64,000 bases of DNA from a virus, in the IMG/VR virus record IMGVR_UViG_3300044833_000114, positions 1-64,000 of that record; one strand, 5' to 3'. Under the pieces are notes generated by a model, which saw only the letters and a program-made list of their open reading frames with translations, searched no databases and was not told where the DNA came from. Below are positions 57,195-63,887 of this stretch, piece after piece; the first letter of the stretch is position 1, and every line of letters starts with the position of its first letter. Position numbers and translations under genes: made by a program.

Positions 57195-57931
57195 GCTGCC
57201 ACCTCCATGATTTGAATTAACTGCGGTTGCTGCACCAGGTGCGTCGTCGGCTGCACGAAGCCGGAGCAGTCTTTCCTTGCGCGTCCCTTTGCGCGCAGAC
57301 CGATGATGCGGCTGTGTGGGTCCGTCTTGAAACGAAGGTCGTGCAAGTCTCCGTCGTAGACTTTGTACCCTTGCCACGTCTTCGGAAGCTGATGTCCTCG
57401 CTTGACGCCAAACACTACTGCAACGTTGACTCCGTGCATTAGTGCGTCCATAGCGTCGTCGATGTTCGTCTCTGATAGTGAGAACGTCAAATGGTAGTTA
57501 GGCAATGTCCGTTCCCATGGTCGCGGGTGTTTTGTGTAGTCGTAAAGCTGAACGTGTGGAAACATCGGCGCAATAGTGTGAGCTAAGTACGGAAGATCAG
57601 ACGTTCCGTTGAGTCGCACGCAAGGCTTTAGGCCGTCACGTTTCGCCTTACGGACGAGTGCTTCAATCTCCGAACACAATTGTAGCACGAACGCCGAACG
57701 ATCTTGAATCAAAAACTTCGTCTTCCGAATGCGCGCTCGGTTGATCATCGGAAACGCAGCCGCCCTGCCTGCAGTGAACAGGCAAGCCGCCTTGCATCCC
57801 GCTGACGCCGAAGCACATGTGTTGGTGACGCCGGACGAATCAGCTGGAGCGAGATAAAGGATCCCTGTTAGATAACCCTTCTTCTCACCCTTGATCGTCT
57901 TGGCGTCGTGGCTTACGGATAGTAGTTTCAT
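57191..57931 (-). CDS. Gp88-family protein (mycobacteriophage gene product 88-like)
   Basis: A 246-aa protein. GVTNTCASASAGCKAACLFT and the following RIRKTKFLIQDRSAFVLQLC are hallmarks of the Gp88-like family first named in mycobacteriophages, now known in many phages and plasmids. The Cys set CASASAGCKAAC may bind metal. Function unknown; some links to DNA modification have been discussed, but the sequence does not settle this. Confidence 0.75.
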   Translation of the reverse strand: MKLLSVSHDAKTIKGEKKGYLTGILYLAPADSSGVTNTCASASAGCKAACLFTAGRAAAFPMINRARIRKTKFLIQDRSAFVLQLCSEIEALVRKAKRDGLKPCVRLNGTSDLPYLAHTIAPMFPHVQLYDYTKHPRPWERTLPNYHLTFSLSETNIDDAMDALMHGVNVAVVFGVKRGHQLPKTWQGYKVYDGDLHDLRFKTDPHSRIIGLRAKGRARKDCSGFVQPTTHLVQQPQLIQIMEVAA

Positions 57932-58248
57932 GATTGTCCTTGATCCTGGCCCTCCGCTTTGAAGATGGCCTTATTCGCAGCAGCATCGGCAACCATCAAC
58001 GAGAAGTGTTTCCTAACGTCCAGTTTTACGACGCCGCGAAGTTCCCGTCGCAGGTCGCGGAGTGCATCCAACATCTCCGGCGCCGCTGCGATGAGACGTG
58101 CGTTGGACATCACTTCGGTGCCCGTCTGTCCGTTGGATGAGATTTCGGCTATCACTGCCTCACTTCCCGGCGCAATGACTAGACCGTTTGGCGATTCCTC
58201 CGAGACTTCAACAGTCCACGGTCCCGGAGTAAATTTCACTTCAGTCAT
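57928..58248 (-). CDS. Conserved phage hypothetical protein (TPGPW family)
   Basis: A 106-aa protein from ATG 58248 after GGAGAAAAC. The opening FTPGPWTVEVSEESPNGLVI and ARLIAAAPEMLDALRDL near residue 65 are typical of a small family common in tailed phages and of unknown function. It follows structured element E1. Confidence 0.7.
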   Translation of the reverse strand: MTEVKFTPGPWTVEVSEESPNGLVIAPGSEAVIAEISSNGQTGTEVMSNARLIAAAPEMLDALRDLRRELRGVVKLDVRKHFSLMVADAAANKAIFKAEGQDQGQS

Positions 58249-58262
58249 GTTTTCTCCTTTTC

Positions 58263-58340
58263 TTGGGGCACACAAGTGCATCCCGCACCACGGCCTTGTT
58301 AATTAACAGGGCCGTGGTATGTGAGGCGCTTTGCTTACTC
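58263..58340 (-). promoter_or_regulatory. Structured leader element E1
   Basis: On the minus strand: GAGT (58337-58340) at the upstream stop, a 9-bp stem ACCACGGCC / GGCCGTGGT around a palindromic TGTTAATTAACA loop, then CGGG..CCCCAAG, then AAAGGAG and the ATG of the Gp88-neighbour gene. GAGT can pair with ACTT in the second loop. Most divergent of seven copies; see the findings. Confidence 0.55.
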
Positions 58341-58538
58341 TTTTTCTTGTACGGGTGTGACGACTGCGATCAGTCCGGGTCGGCGCATCTCCCCGAACTT
58401 TCTAGCTGCAGCCTGGTCCATTGCGCGGATGATGGTGTAGGTTTGTCCGTCCTTCTCGTCTCGCACTAGGTTCTCGGGGCGCACGCTGCCCCGATACCAC
58501 TCGATGCGGTACCGCCGGCGGTCAGACATTTCGCTCAT
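58335..58538 (-). CDS. Small basic protein
   Basis: A 67-aa protein. Rich in Arg (MSEMSDRRRYRIEWYRGSVR) with beta/alpha pattern. Start 58538 or 58529 (both ATG, weak ribosome binding sites); overlaps the upstream gene. Ends in GAG-TAA, which is also the first base pair partner in element E1. Unknown function. Confidence 0.55.
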   Translation of the reverse strand: MSEMSDRRRYRIEWYRGSVRPENLVRDEKDGQTYTIIRAMDQAAARKFGEMRRPGLIAVVTPVQEKE

Positions 58539-58782
58539 CTTGTTCGTAGGCGAGCTGGTCCAGATAATCCTCTGAACCTTTCAGCGTGTGTTTCTTCACG
58601 TTGTTCAAGACTTCCTCCAGCTCCTCGACCGAGATGACGTTGGCCGCGATGCAGTATTCGCGCAAGTCGAGAATACGCACCTCGGCTGTCTCTGCGTTCT
58701 TGGCGAACACGGTATCATGAAACCACTGCTGCTCGTCGTTGTCGTAGCTGATGACCAAGTAGCGGTTCAGTTTTTTAGGCAT
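58522..58782 (-). CDS. Hypothetical protein
   Basis: An 86-aa protein, ATG 58782 with ACGGAGCAG upstream and an 8-nt overlap (ATGCCTAA). Alpha/beta with an acidic end (YLVISYDNDEQQWFHDTVF). Unknown. Confidence 0.6.
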   Translation of the reverse strand: MPKKLNRYLVISYDNDEQQWFHDTVFAKNAETAEVRILDLREYCIAANVISVEELEEVLNNVKKHTLKGSEDYLDQLAYEQDERNV

Positions 58783-59392
58783 TGTGTTCTGCTCCGTATT
58801 TCTGCGCGGCTGTTTCGCCTTGCGCGGTTAGCTTTGCTATGTGTGCTGCTTCGCTCTTCGCGGCTGCTGTGGCTTCTTCCCTGCAGTACTTGATATCGCC
58901 GATGAAACCCCAGCACGAATCCAGGTGCGAGTCTTCTGGGCTCTCGATGATGTAGCCGTAGACTTCGCCGGTGAGATAGCTGTCGTACTCGGATACCTCA
59001 GCCACCAGCAAGTCGATCGCTTCCTGACGCCGCTTCTTGGTGACGTTCTTGCACATCCAGTTCTCACGGATATCTTTCTTCTCCGCGTAGATGAATCCAA
59101 CCTGACCGCTGTCCCACGGACAAGAGAACGGGGAAGTACGCATCGTGATGCCGCTGTGGTCGTAGAGATAAAGCGGCAGAGCTACGCCGCCCTCTTTCTC
59201 AATGCGCTCCACGAACTCTTTGGCTTCTTCCACGCTCATGCTGTGCTTGTCGCCCAGGTCGTAGCGACGGTGAAAGCAAACCATGTGGCCGAAGTTGTCG
59301 TGGTCGGTGCGCGGATTGAATGGTTCAGAGTCCTGCAAGATGCGAACGGTTAGCCCGTCCACCTCGAAGCGCTCTACGTCATCGTTGTGCAT
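58775..59392 (-). CDS. Conserved phage hypothetical protein
   Basis: A 205-aa protein from ATG 59392 after AAAGGAGAACGT and element E2. Motifs FNPRTDHDNFGHMVCFHRRY and LDSCWGFIGDIKYC, then EEA, are shared with a family found in many tailed phages. Cys near the end of the motif, C-terminal helices. The family's function is unknown. Confidence 0.65.
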   Translation of the reverse strand: MHNDDVERFEVDGLTVRILQDSEPFNPRTDHDNFGHMVCFHRRYDLGDKHSMSVEEAKEFVERIEKEGGVALPLYLYDHSGITMRTSPFSCPWDSGQVGFIYAEKKDIRENWMCKNVTKKRRQEAIDLLVAEVSEYDSYLTGEVYGYIIESPEDSHLDSCWGFIGDIKYCREEATAAAKSEAAHIAKLTAQGETAAQKYGAEHNA

Positions 59393-59406
59393 ACGTTCTC
59401 CTTTTA

Positions 59407-59463
59407 TTGGGCGAGTGATGCCCGACAGCGCCACCATCACTGATGGCGCTGGCATGCTCACTC
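59407..59463 (-). promoter_or_regulatory. Structured leader element E2
   Basis: Minus strand: GAGTGA (59458-59463, containing the upstream TGA), stem TGGCGCTG / CAGCGCCA (positions 59426-59433 with 59444-59451), then CGGGCATCACTCGCCCAA. GAGTGA pairs perfectly with TCACTC in the small loop (6 bp), forming a pseudoknot. Directly followed by the ribosome binding site of the 205-aa gene. Confidence 0.7.
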
Positions 59464-59622
59464 CCTGTCTATGTTGAACCACTGCTCTCCCAGCTCTTCT
59501 TTCTGCTCGGTGCTTAAGGCTTCGTTTAAGACTTGAAACAAGGTCTCTTCCGGCAGCACGTTAATAACCTGCCGAAGTAAATCTGCGGTTTGCTCTGTTG
59601 TCAGCTTTCCGATATCGATCAT
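59458..59622 (-). CDS. Small acidic protein
   Basis: A 54-aa protein from ATG 59622 behind AGGGAGGAAGC. Helical, acidic (EQKEELGEQWFNIDRE). Its GAG-TGA end is the first segment of E2. Unknown. Confidence 0.55.
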   Translation of the reverse strand: MIDIGKLTTEQTADLLRQVINVLPEETLFQVLNEALSTEQKEELGEQWFNIDRE

Positions 59623-59933
59623 GCTTCCTCCCTTTTTGCGTAAGATGGTGCGAAGAACTCGAACAAATCTGCGTCGTGTTCGCGCAGGAATTCCCACTCG
59701 CGGTCAGACAAGAGCAAATCATCTGCTGGAGTTGATTCGAGATTGTCATAATCGAGAAGGTCTATATCGACGCCTCCCTCATTGATTGCTATATTGGCGA
59801 CACCTCCGTTGATCGTCACAAGCAAATACGGCTTAAATGCTTGCGCGATCTTCTTGCTTGCCGTCCTGAGTCGTCCGTGCTCCAAAGCGCTCGCGGCACT
59901 CCGGAGTAAACGTGCTTGTTCTGCTCTGGTCAT
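59619..59933 (-). CDS. Hypothetical protein
   Basis: A 104-aa protein. N-terminal helix (EQARLLRSAASALEHGRLR), a beta strand (YLLVTINGGVANIAI) and an acidic C-terminus (EHDADLFEFFAPSYAKREEA). No motif recognised. Confidence 0.6.
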   Translation of the reverse strand: MTRAEQARLLRSAASALEHGRLRTASKKIAQAFKPYLLVTINGGVANIAINEGGVDIDLLDYDNLESTPADDLLLSDREWEFLREHDADLFEFFAPSYAKREEA

Positions 59934-60118
59934 TTCGCCTCCAATGATTTGTTGTGCAGCTTGACGATGTGCTTTGCGACTTTCTCGGATATAGCTACTC
60001 CGGTGACTTCTTCTTCGCCGTCTTCGCTTGTGATGATGAACATCCCGGCGTGTAGACCGTAGGTCTTCTCGTCATCTGCAAGCTGCCATACCGCCCATTT
60101 CTGCTTGAGTATGTTCAT
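59930..60118 (-). CDS. Small protein
   Basis: A 62-aa protein from ATG 60118 (GAAAGGAAGGTGTC). MNILKQKWAVWQLADDEKTY, alpha/beta, no Cys. Unknown. Confidence 0.55.
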   Translation of the reverse strand: MNILKQKWAVWQLADDEKTYGLHAGMFIITSEDGEEEVTGVAISEKVAKHIVKLHNKSLEAK

Positions 60119-60375
60119 GACACCTTCCTTTCGTTCTGCGCTACGTGGCGCGGGCAGTACTTGCTTCCTTGGGTTGCGTCTTCGATGCACAACCCGGCGT
60201 CGCAGCACGAAGGTCCGTAGCTTATTTCTGCTCCCGCCAAAATATCCGAAAGCTTGTGGTAGGCGTCGCGCGCCGGTCCCTCCGACTCTTCGCCGGAGAA
60301 CTCACGGTCGATGAACTGCGTGTACTCCGCGCGCTTCTCGTTGACTTCAATCGTGATCGTGATCTTTGCACTCAT
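60115..60375 (-). CDS. Small Cys protein
   Basis: An 86-aa protein; beta strand start (ITITIEVNEKRAEYTQFIDR) then a Cys cluster (PSCCDAGLCIEDATQGSKYC). Possibly zinc binding. Unknown. Confidence 0.6.
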   Translation of the reverse strand: MSAKITITIEVNEKRAEYTQFIDREFSGEESEGPARDAYHKLSDILAGAEISYGPSCCDAGLCIEDATQGSKYCPRHVAQNERKVS

Positions 60376-60509
60376 GCTGCCTCCCTTTCCTGCTTCTTAA
60401 ACTCAAGTTTCTGCTTTGGTTTTGGTGTCGGCCTCACTGCGCGGCCGAAAGAGAGTACGAAACCTACAGACACAACGAACCACGCTGAGAAAACTCCTGC
60501 TGCTATCAT
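60372..60509 (-). CDS. 45-residue membrane protein
   Basis: From ATG 60509 after AGAAAGGGAGGCCTG. Hydrophobic (AAGVFSAWFVVSVGFVLSFG) then basic/proline-rich. TGATG and ATGA junctions support coding. Unknown. Confidence 0.5.
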   Translation of the reverse strand: MIAAGVFSAWFVVSVGFVLSFGRAVRPTPKPKQKLEFKKQEREAA

Positions 60510-60628
60510 CAGGCCTCCCTTTCTATGAACGGCTGCACGCGGTTTGCTTCGCGCTGCCATCCCTCAAACTCTTGAATCTCCAGCTCCAGCTCTGTTTCTG
60601 TTTGTATTTCTGTTTGAGTCTCTTGCAT
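60509..60628 (-). CDS. 39-residue acidic peptide
   Basis: From ATG 60628 (AAAGGAGAAAC). MQETQTEIQTETELELEIQE is a Gln/Glu-rich amphipathic stretch. TGATG downstream junction. Encoding confirmed only by context. Confidence 0.45.
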   Translation of the reverse strand: MQETQTEIQTETELELEIQEFEGWQREANRVQPFIEREA

Positions 60629-60641
60629 GTTTCTCCTTTGC

Positions 60642-60698
60642 TTGGGAAGTGAATCCCGACGCGCACCCTCTCAGCGAAGGTGCGCGGCATGTTCACTC
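60642..60698 (-). promoter_or_regulatory. Structured leader element E3
   Basis: Minus strand: AGTGAA (60692-60697) after the antirestriction stop, stem GCGCACC / GGTGCGC (60661-60667 with 60679-60685), then CGGGATTCACTTCCCAA. AGTGAA pairs perfectly with TTCACT in the small loop (60648-60653). Then AAGGAG and the 39-aa gene. Confidence 0.7.
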
Positions 60699-61626
60699 AC
60701 GCTGCGACTGCTGCCAGCTCCGGTTCTTGTTGCGGTTGCTCTACGGGCTTCTCGAACTTCACGTCTCGGATGTGATCGCAGGCTTTCTGCGCCGCGCTGA
60801 TGGATTGCATCAGCATCTTCTTGTTGTTGTCGTTGAGCTTGAGCTTCTCAAGCCAGTGCTTGATGTAGGCCGCACTGTTCTCGACGACCGCAGGGGCGAT
60901 GCCGACGACACCGCACAGCATCGAAGCGCCGAACTCTGCGACCAGCTCCTCAGCGCTGTACTTGTCGCCGCCAAAGCCATCACCGTTCGTGATGCCTTCG
61001 CGACTCAGCCTCTTGAGTGCGCCGGTTGAGTGCACCATCTCGTGGAACAAGGTGCTGTAGTATTCGCGTTGCTCCTTGAATGCTCCGCGAACCGGCGTGC
61101 CGATCAGGTCTTCGGACGGACGGTAGAAGGCTGCACCGGCGTCCACCAGCTTCGGCTTATCCGGGTATCCATCCCAGATTGCTTGCGCCGCCGGCAGATC
61201 CTCGATTGGTGCCTGGGGTTTGTTGAGCCCGAGTTCTTCGGCTAGCTCCGGGTTGCACTGGGTGATGTTGAAGACGTGCCAGGTCTTCCAGTACCCGGCG
61301 CGCGTGGTGCCGTCCTCGCCCGTCTCTTCGTTCCTGCTCTTGCGGTCATAAACTGCGTACTTGCAGATCGCAGTTCCCTTCTCACCCTTCATGACGTGAC
61401 CGCCCAGGTCCTTGGCCTGCTTCGCAGTGAGCCACCAGGGAGAAGCCTTCTGCTGCAACATGAGCAGGAAGACATTCATTCCGCGGTACTCTTTCTGACT
61501 GATGAGATTCTTGGGAAGGCCTTGACTGACCCAGGGCTTGCGCCACGGGACAGTGCCTGCCTCAAGCTGCGATATGATCTGGTCTGCCGCTTGCTGATAC
61601 GGCGACACTTTCTTCTGGTCTTCCAT
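60697..61626 (-). CDS. ardC: ArdC-like antirestriction protein
   Basis: A 309-aa protein from ATG 61626 (GAGGTGACT). The N-terminal ~130 residues (SPYQQAADQIISQLEAGTVP, PWRKPW) match the ArdC N-terminal ssDNA-binding domain; the C-terminus is a zincin-like metallopeptidase with TLFHEMVHSTG (~195) and a later LVAEFGASML. Plasmid ArdC protects incoming DNA from type I restriction. An Ala-rich C-terminal tail follows. Located between E3 and E4. Confidence 0.85.
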   Translation of the reverse strand: MEDQKKVSPYQQAADQIISQLEAGTVPWRKPWVSQGLPKNLISQKEYRGMNVFLLMLQQKASPWWLTAKQAKDLGGHVMKGEKGTAICKYAVYDRKSRNEETGEDGTTRAGYWKTWHVFNITQCNPELAEELGLNKPQAPIEDLPAAQAIWDGYPDKPKLVDAGAAFYRPSEDLIGTPVRGAFKEQREYYSTLFHEMVHSTGALKRLSREGITNGDGFGGDKYSAEELVAEFGASMLCGVVGIAPAVVENSAAYIKHWLEKLKLNDNNKKMLMQSISAAQKACDHIRDVKFEKPVEQPQQEPELAAVAA

Positions 61627-61637
61627 AGTCACCTCGA

Positions 61638-61688
61638 TTGGGAATGAGTCCCGGTCGCCCTACCAAGGCAGGGCGAACGCGTTCACTC
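61638..61688 (-). promoter_or_regulatory. Structured leader element E4
   Basis: Minus strand: GAGTGAACGC overlapping the upstream TGA, stem TCGCCCT / AGGGCGA (61655-61661 with 61670-61676), then CCGGGACTCATTCCCAAT. GAGT/ACTC gives the loop pairing. The ArdC ribosome binding site follows. Confidence 0.7.
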
Positions 61689-61973
61689 CGTAGGTATGTC
61701 CAGCTCGAATTCAAACGGATTGAAGTAATGCGGACGATGTATCTCGTCGCCATCCCCGTCATAAATTGTGTTGTCGAAGTTCTCAATGAACTTCTCGACG
61801 TCGGCGGGCAGATCAACTCGCACTTTGAGAGCCGTGACGGTCGCGTATGAGCCTTCAACGTGCACGATTGTATTCAGAGCTTCACTCATGCACAGAGCTA
61901 TCGGGCAGTGATTTGGGTCGTCCTGTATTCCTCTCGCGATGTGGTCTTTCGTAACTTCAAATTTACGCAGCAT
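61683..61973 (-). CDS. Conserved phage hypothetical protein
   Basis: A 96-aa protein. FEVTKDHIARGIQDDPNHCP and IALCMSEAL near residue 25 are typical of a family found in actinobacteriophages and others (VT..HI..G....P..CPiA.A). A C-terminal beta/acidic part. Function unknown. It ends in GAG-TGA, the beginning of E4. Confidence 0.65.
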   Translation of the reverse strand: MLRKFEVTKDHIARGIQDDPNHCPIALCMSEALNTIVHVEGSYATVTALKVRVDLPADVEKFIENFDNTIYDGDGDEIHRPHYFNPFEFELDIPTE

Positions 61974-61985
61974 TCGTCCTCCTGT

Positions 61986-62036
61986 TTGGGAATGAGTCCC
62001 GGCGAGCCCACCGTGATGGGCTCGACGCGTTCACTC
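61986..62036 (-). promoter_or_regulatory. Structured leader element E5
   Basis: Minus strand: GAGTGAACGCGT, stem CGAGCCCA / TGGGCTCG (62003-62010 with 62017-62024), CCGGGACTCATTCCCAAA, then AGGAGG and the ATG at 61973. The flanks are identical to E4 while the stem differs at nearly every base, so pairing, not sequence, is conserved. Confidence 0.75.
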
Positions 62037-62222
62037 TGCGAAAGTAACGAACGTTATTTCGAAGTACTCATCCTGCGGCCCCGACTCATTGTCCATGCCT
62101 CGTTCCGGTTCGTACTCCTCTTTCCAGTACTCTTGCAACTTGTCTTCTGTTGGCTCTTCGCGAAACAGAGCGAAGTCTTCTCCGTGTCTGTGGTGATAAA
62201 TCCCCAACCAATGACCCTTCAT
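62031..62222 (-). CDS. Small hypothetical protein
   Basis: A 63-aa acidic protein (HGEDFALFREEPTEDKLQEY) with an aromatic start (MKGHWLGIYHHRHG). Its GAG-TGA stop is the beginning of E5. Unknown. Confidence 0.6.
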   Translation of the reverse strand: MKGHWLGIYHHRHGEDFALFREEPTEDKLQEYWKEEYEPERGMDNESGPQDEYFEITFVTFAE

Positions 62223-62419
62223 GCGACCTCCTGTTTTCCTGCGTAGTGGATTGTTGGCTTGCTAACGCTGGGTGGTGCGCCTTTCTTGTTGAGCACGTAG
62301 CCGTCGAAGTGCATGTCCCGCTCAATCTTCAAACCAAACGGGCCTTTGACAGACTGAAGCTCGGACAGATTGAAGTAGCCGAGTTCCTTCTCGTGGCCTT
62401 CGACCAGACCGAAGAACAT
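62219..62419 (-). CDS. DUF2958-like protein, apparently frameshifted
   Basis: A 66-aa open frame matching the core of DUF2958 (FFGLVEGHEKELGYFNLSEL, GPFGLKIERDMHF). The family's WYAVEG segment and an inserted CPEHACFDCTECP lie in the same frame upstream, to 62509, but that stretch has no start codon and is closed by a TGA (62510-62512). A GTG at 62513 (AAGGAGG upstream) in another frame probably is the true start, one base off. So a single-base indel, sequence error or +1 frameshift is likely. DUF2958 genes often accompany ArdC. Confidence 0.55.
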   Translation of the reverse strand: MFFGLVEGHEKELGYFNLSELQSVKGPFGLKIERDMHFDGYVLNKKGAPPSVSKPTIHYAGKQEVA

Positions 62420-62509
62420 AAACTCAGTCCATGTCTCCTTCGGGCATTCGGTGCAGTCGAAGCATGCATGCTCGGGGCAGACCAGCGAACCCTCGACTGC
62501 GTACCAGGA

Positions 62510-62635
62510 TCACAGCGCCCTCCTTGTGTGGCCGCATCTTAGGCAACGCCACCACTTACCGAGTACGTTGGCTAACTCAAACTTGCGTTGCTTCTGACAA
62601 TGTGTGCAGGTCAGCCAGCGAATGTCGGGAGTCAT
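62510..62635 (-). CDS. 41-residue zinc-ribbon protein
   Basis: From ATG 62635. LTCTHCQKQRKFE and WWRCLRCGHTRRA form a C-x2-C ... C-x2-C zinc ribbon. Stop TGA overlaps a GTG at 62513 that probably starts the DUF2958 gene. ATGA overlap upstream. Confidence 0.6.
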   Translation of the reverse strand: MTPDIRWLTCTHCQKQRKFELANVLGKWWRCLRCGHTRRAL

Positions 62636-62892
62636 AACACTCCCGCTGACTTCGCCACTTGTTCCTCAAAGTTGCCGTGGTCCAGCCATCGCGACACAAA
62701 CTTCGTGACGCAAGATTGTCCACAGACATCCGCATCGAATGCAGGATTAGTTCCGTTAGAATCTCCCGCTGCCATAATGCGAAGTTCGACGTCGCCACTC
62801 TTCAACGTAACCACGACGTGAATCCTCCACCAGTGGTTCGCCTCTTTCTTCGGCGCACCGCAACAATCGCAAACAACTACTTTGTTCATCAT
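62632..62892 (-). CDS. Small protein with Cys/His cluster
   Basis: An 86-aa protein from ATG 62892 (GGAGGCAACCA). Cys cluster at the start (CDCCGAPKKE) and CGQSCVTKFV later form a likely zinc site; the middle is beta-rich (RIHVVVTLKSGDVELRIMAA). Unknown. Confidence 0.6.
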   Translation of the reverse strand: MMNKVVVCDCCGAPKKEANHWWRIHVVVTLKSGDVELRIMAAGDSNGTNPAFDADVCGQSCVTKFVSRWLDHGNFEEQVAKSAGVL

Positions 62893-63143
62893 TGGTTGCC
62901 TCCAAAGTCGTACTCGAATGCAGCGTCGTGACCTAGCGTGCGCAGGCCCACCACCGTCATGCTGCCGTCTTTGGCGCGGTACTCTGAAGTGTCCGAATAG
63001 CGGAATTGTTGCTTAGGCCAATACTCTGAATCGTGCTTCCGTTGAACCCTTGGCCGCACAGGCTGTAGGGAGATGACTGTGTCCAGGGTGCCGTCATCTT
63101 CAAGACACACGTCGAACAGTACGCCGTTTGCGCGTATTCTCAT
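62889..63143 (-). CDS. Hypothetical protein
   Basis: An 84-aa protein from ATG 63143 (AAGAGGCGTGACG), chosen over GTG 63149. Beta-rich (RIRANGVLFDVCLEDDGTLD), charged. Follows E6. Unknown. Confidence 0.6.
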   Translation of the reverse strand: MRIRANGVLFDVCLEDDGTLDTVISLQPVRPRVQRKHDSEYWPKQQFRYSDTSEYRAKDGSMTVVGLRTLGHDAAFEYDFGGNQ

Positions 63144-63154
63144 CGTCACGCCTC

Positions 63155-63215
63155 TTGGGGGAAAGTATCCCGCAAGCCCCCAAGCTAAGCCGGAGGGCTT
63201 ACGCGCTACTTACTC
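63155..63215 (-). promoter_or_regulatory. Structured leader element E6
   Basis: Minus strand: GAGTAAGTA (the GAG-TAA end of the upstream gene), stem AAGCCC / GGGCTT (63174-63179 with 63195-63200), CGGGATACTTTCCCCCAA, then AGAGG and the next gene. AAGTA pairs with TACTT (5 bp); both sides have changed relative to E2-E5. Confidence 0.65.
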
Positions 63216-63812
63216 CACAGCTTTCTTCCAGATGCTGAACGAGATGTCGAACTGACCTACGCCGTCGATGTTGAAGAGCAAACGCTTGTGACCTGCGTCG
63301 TGCAAGCGCTTGTATATCGCTTTAGGGTTGTCATTCTGTCCTGGGTGAAAGCCGCTCTCGAAGTCTCCTTCGAGCTTGATGTAGCCGTAATCGGCTGGGC
63401 TGATGTGGTCGTTGAGTGCACGGCGTGGGTTGTCTTCGATGCTTTCCAGATACTCTTCTATCGGGCAGCAGTCCACACAGAACAGCTCGCAGTCGTTCAT
63501 GATGAAGTAACTGGGCTGCCATCCCCAGCAGTTAGGGCTCATGCGAATAGCCTTGTTGCACTCCTGACAGTTAGACCATTCGTCCGACCACTCGATCTCG
63601 TAGCCGTAAGCTTCCAGCAAACGAGTCGCATCACCGGAGAACTTGTTCCAGTTGCCGAACAGAATTCCCTTCTTCGGGTCTTTGTAGCCTGGTTCCGCGT
63701 ACTCGTGGGACCAGCCTAGGTTCTCGATCTCGCTTTCTCTTGCTCGCAAATCGTATGGTCCGCAGGATGGCGGACGACACAGCGACTTGCGAAGAATGTA
63801 CTCTGGAGTCAT
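63210..63812 (-). CDS. Hypothetical protein with Cys/Trp-rich middle
   Basis: A 200-aa protein from ATG 63812 (GAAAGGACTGCT). NLGWSHEYAEPGYKDPKKGI and a zinc-like set NCQECNKAI, SPNCWGW, LFCVDCCPIEEY in the middle, and an HPGQ-containing C-terminus. A similar layout is present in enterobacterial phage proteins of unknown role. Ends GAG-TAA in E6. Confidence 0.6.
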   Translation of the reverse strand: MTPEYILRKSLCRPPSCGPYDLRARESEIENLGWSHEYAEPGYKDPKKGILFGNWNKFSGDATRLLEAYGYEIEWSDEWSNCQECNKAIRMSPNCWGWQPSYFIMNDCELFCVDCCPIEEYLESIEDNPRRALNDHISPADYGYIKLEGDFESGFHPGQNDNPKAIYKRLHDAGHKRLLFNIDGVGQFDISFSIWKKAVE

Positions 63813-63827
63813 AGCAGTCCTTTCGCG

Positions 63828-63885
63828 TTGGGAGAATGTCCCGCAGCGCCCACACTCTCGGATGGGCGCTACGTGCTCTTCTCTC
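63828..63885 (-). promoter_or_regulatory. Structured leader element E7
   Basis: Minus strand: GAGAA (63879-63883), stem AGCGCCCA / TGGGCGCT (63845-63852 with 63863-63870), CGGGACATTCTCCCAA. GAGAA pairs with TTCTC in the small loop, again a compensated change. The gene at 63812 follows. Confidence 0.65.
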
Positions 63886-63887
63886 AC

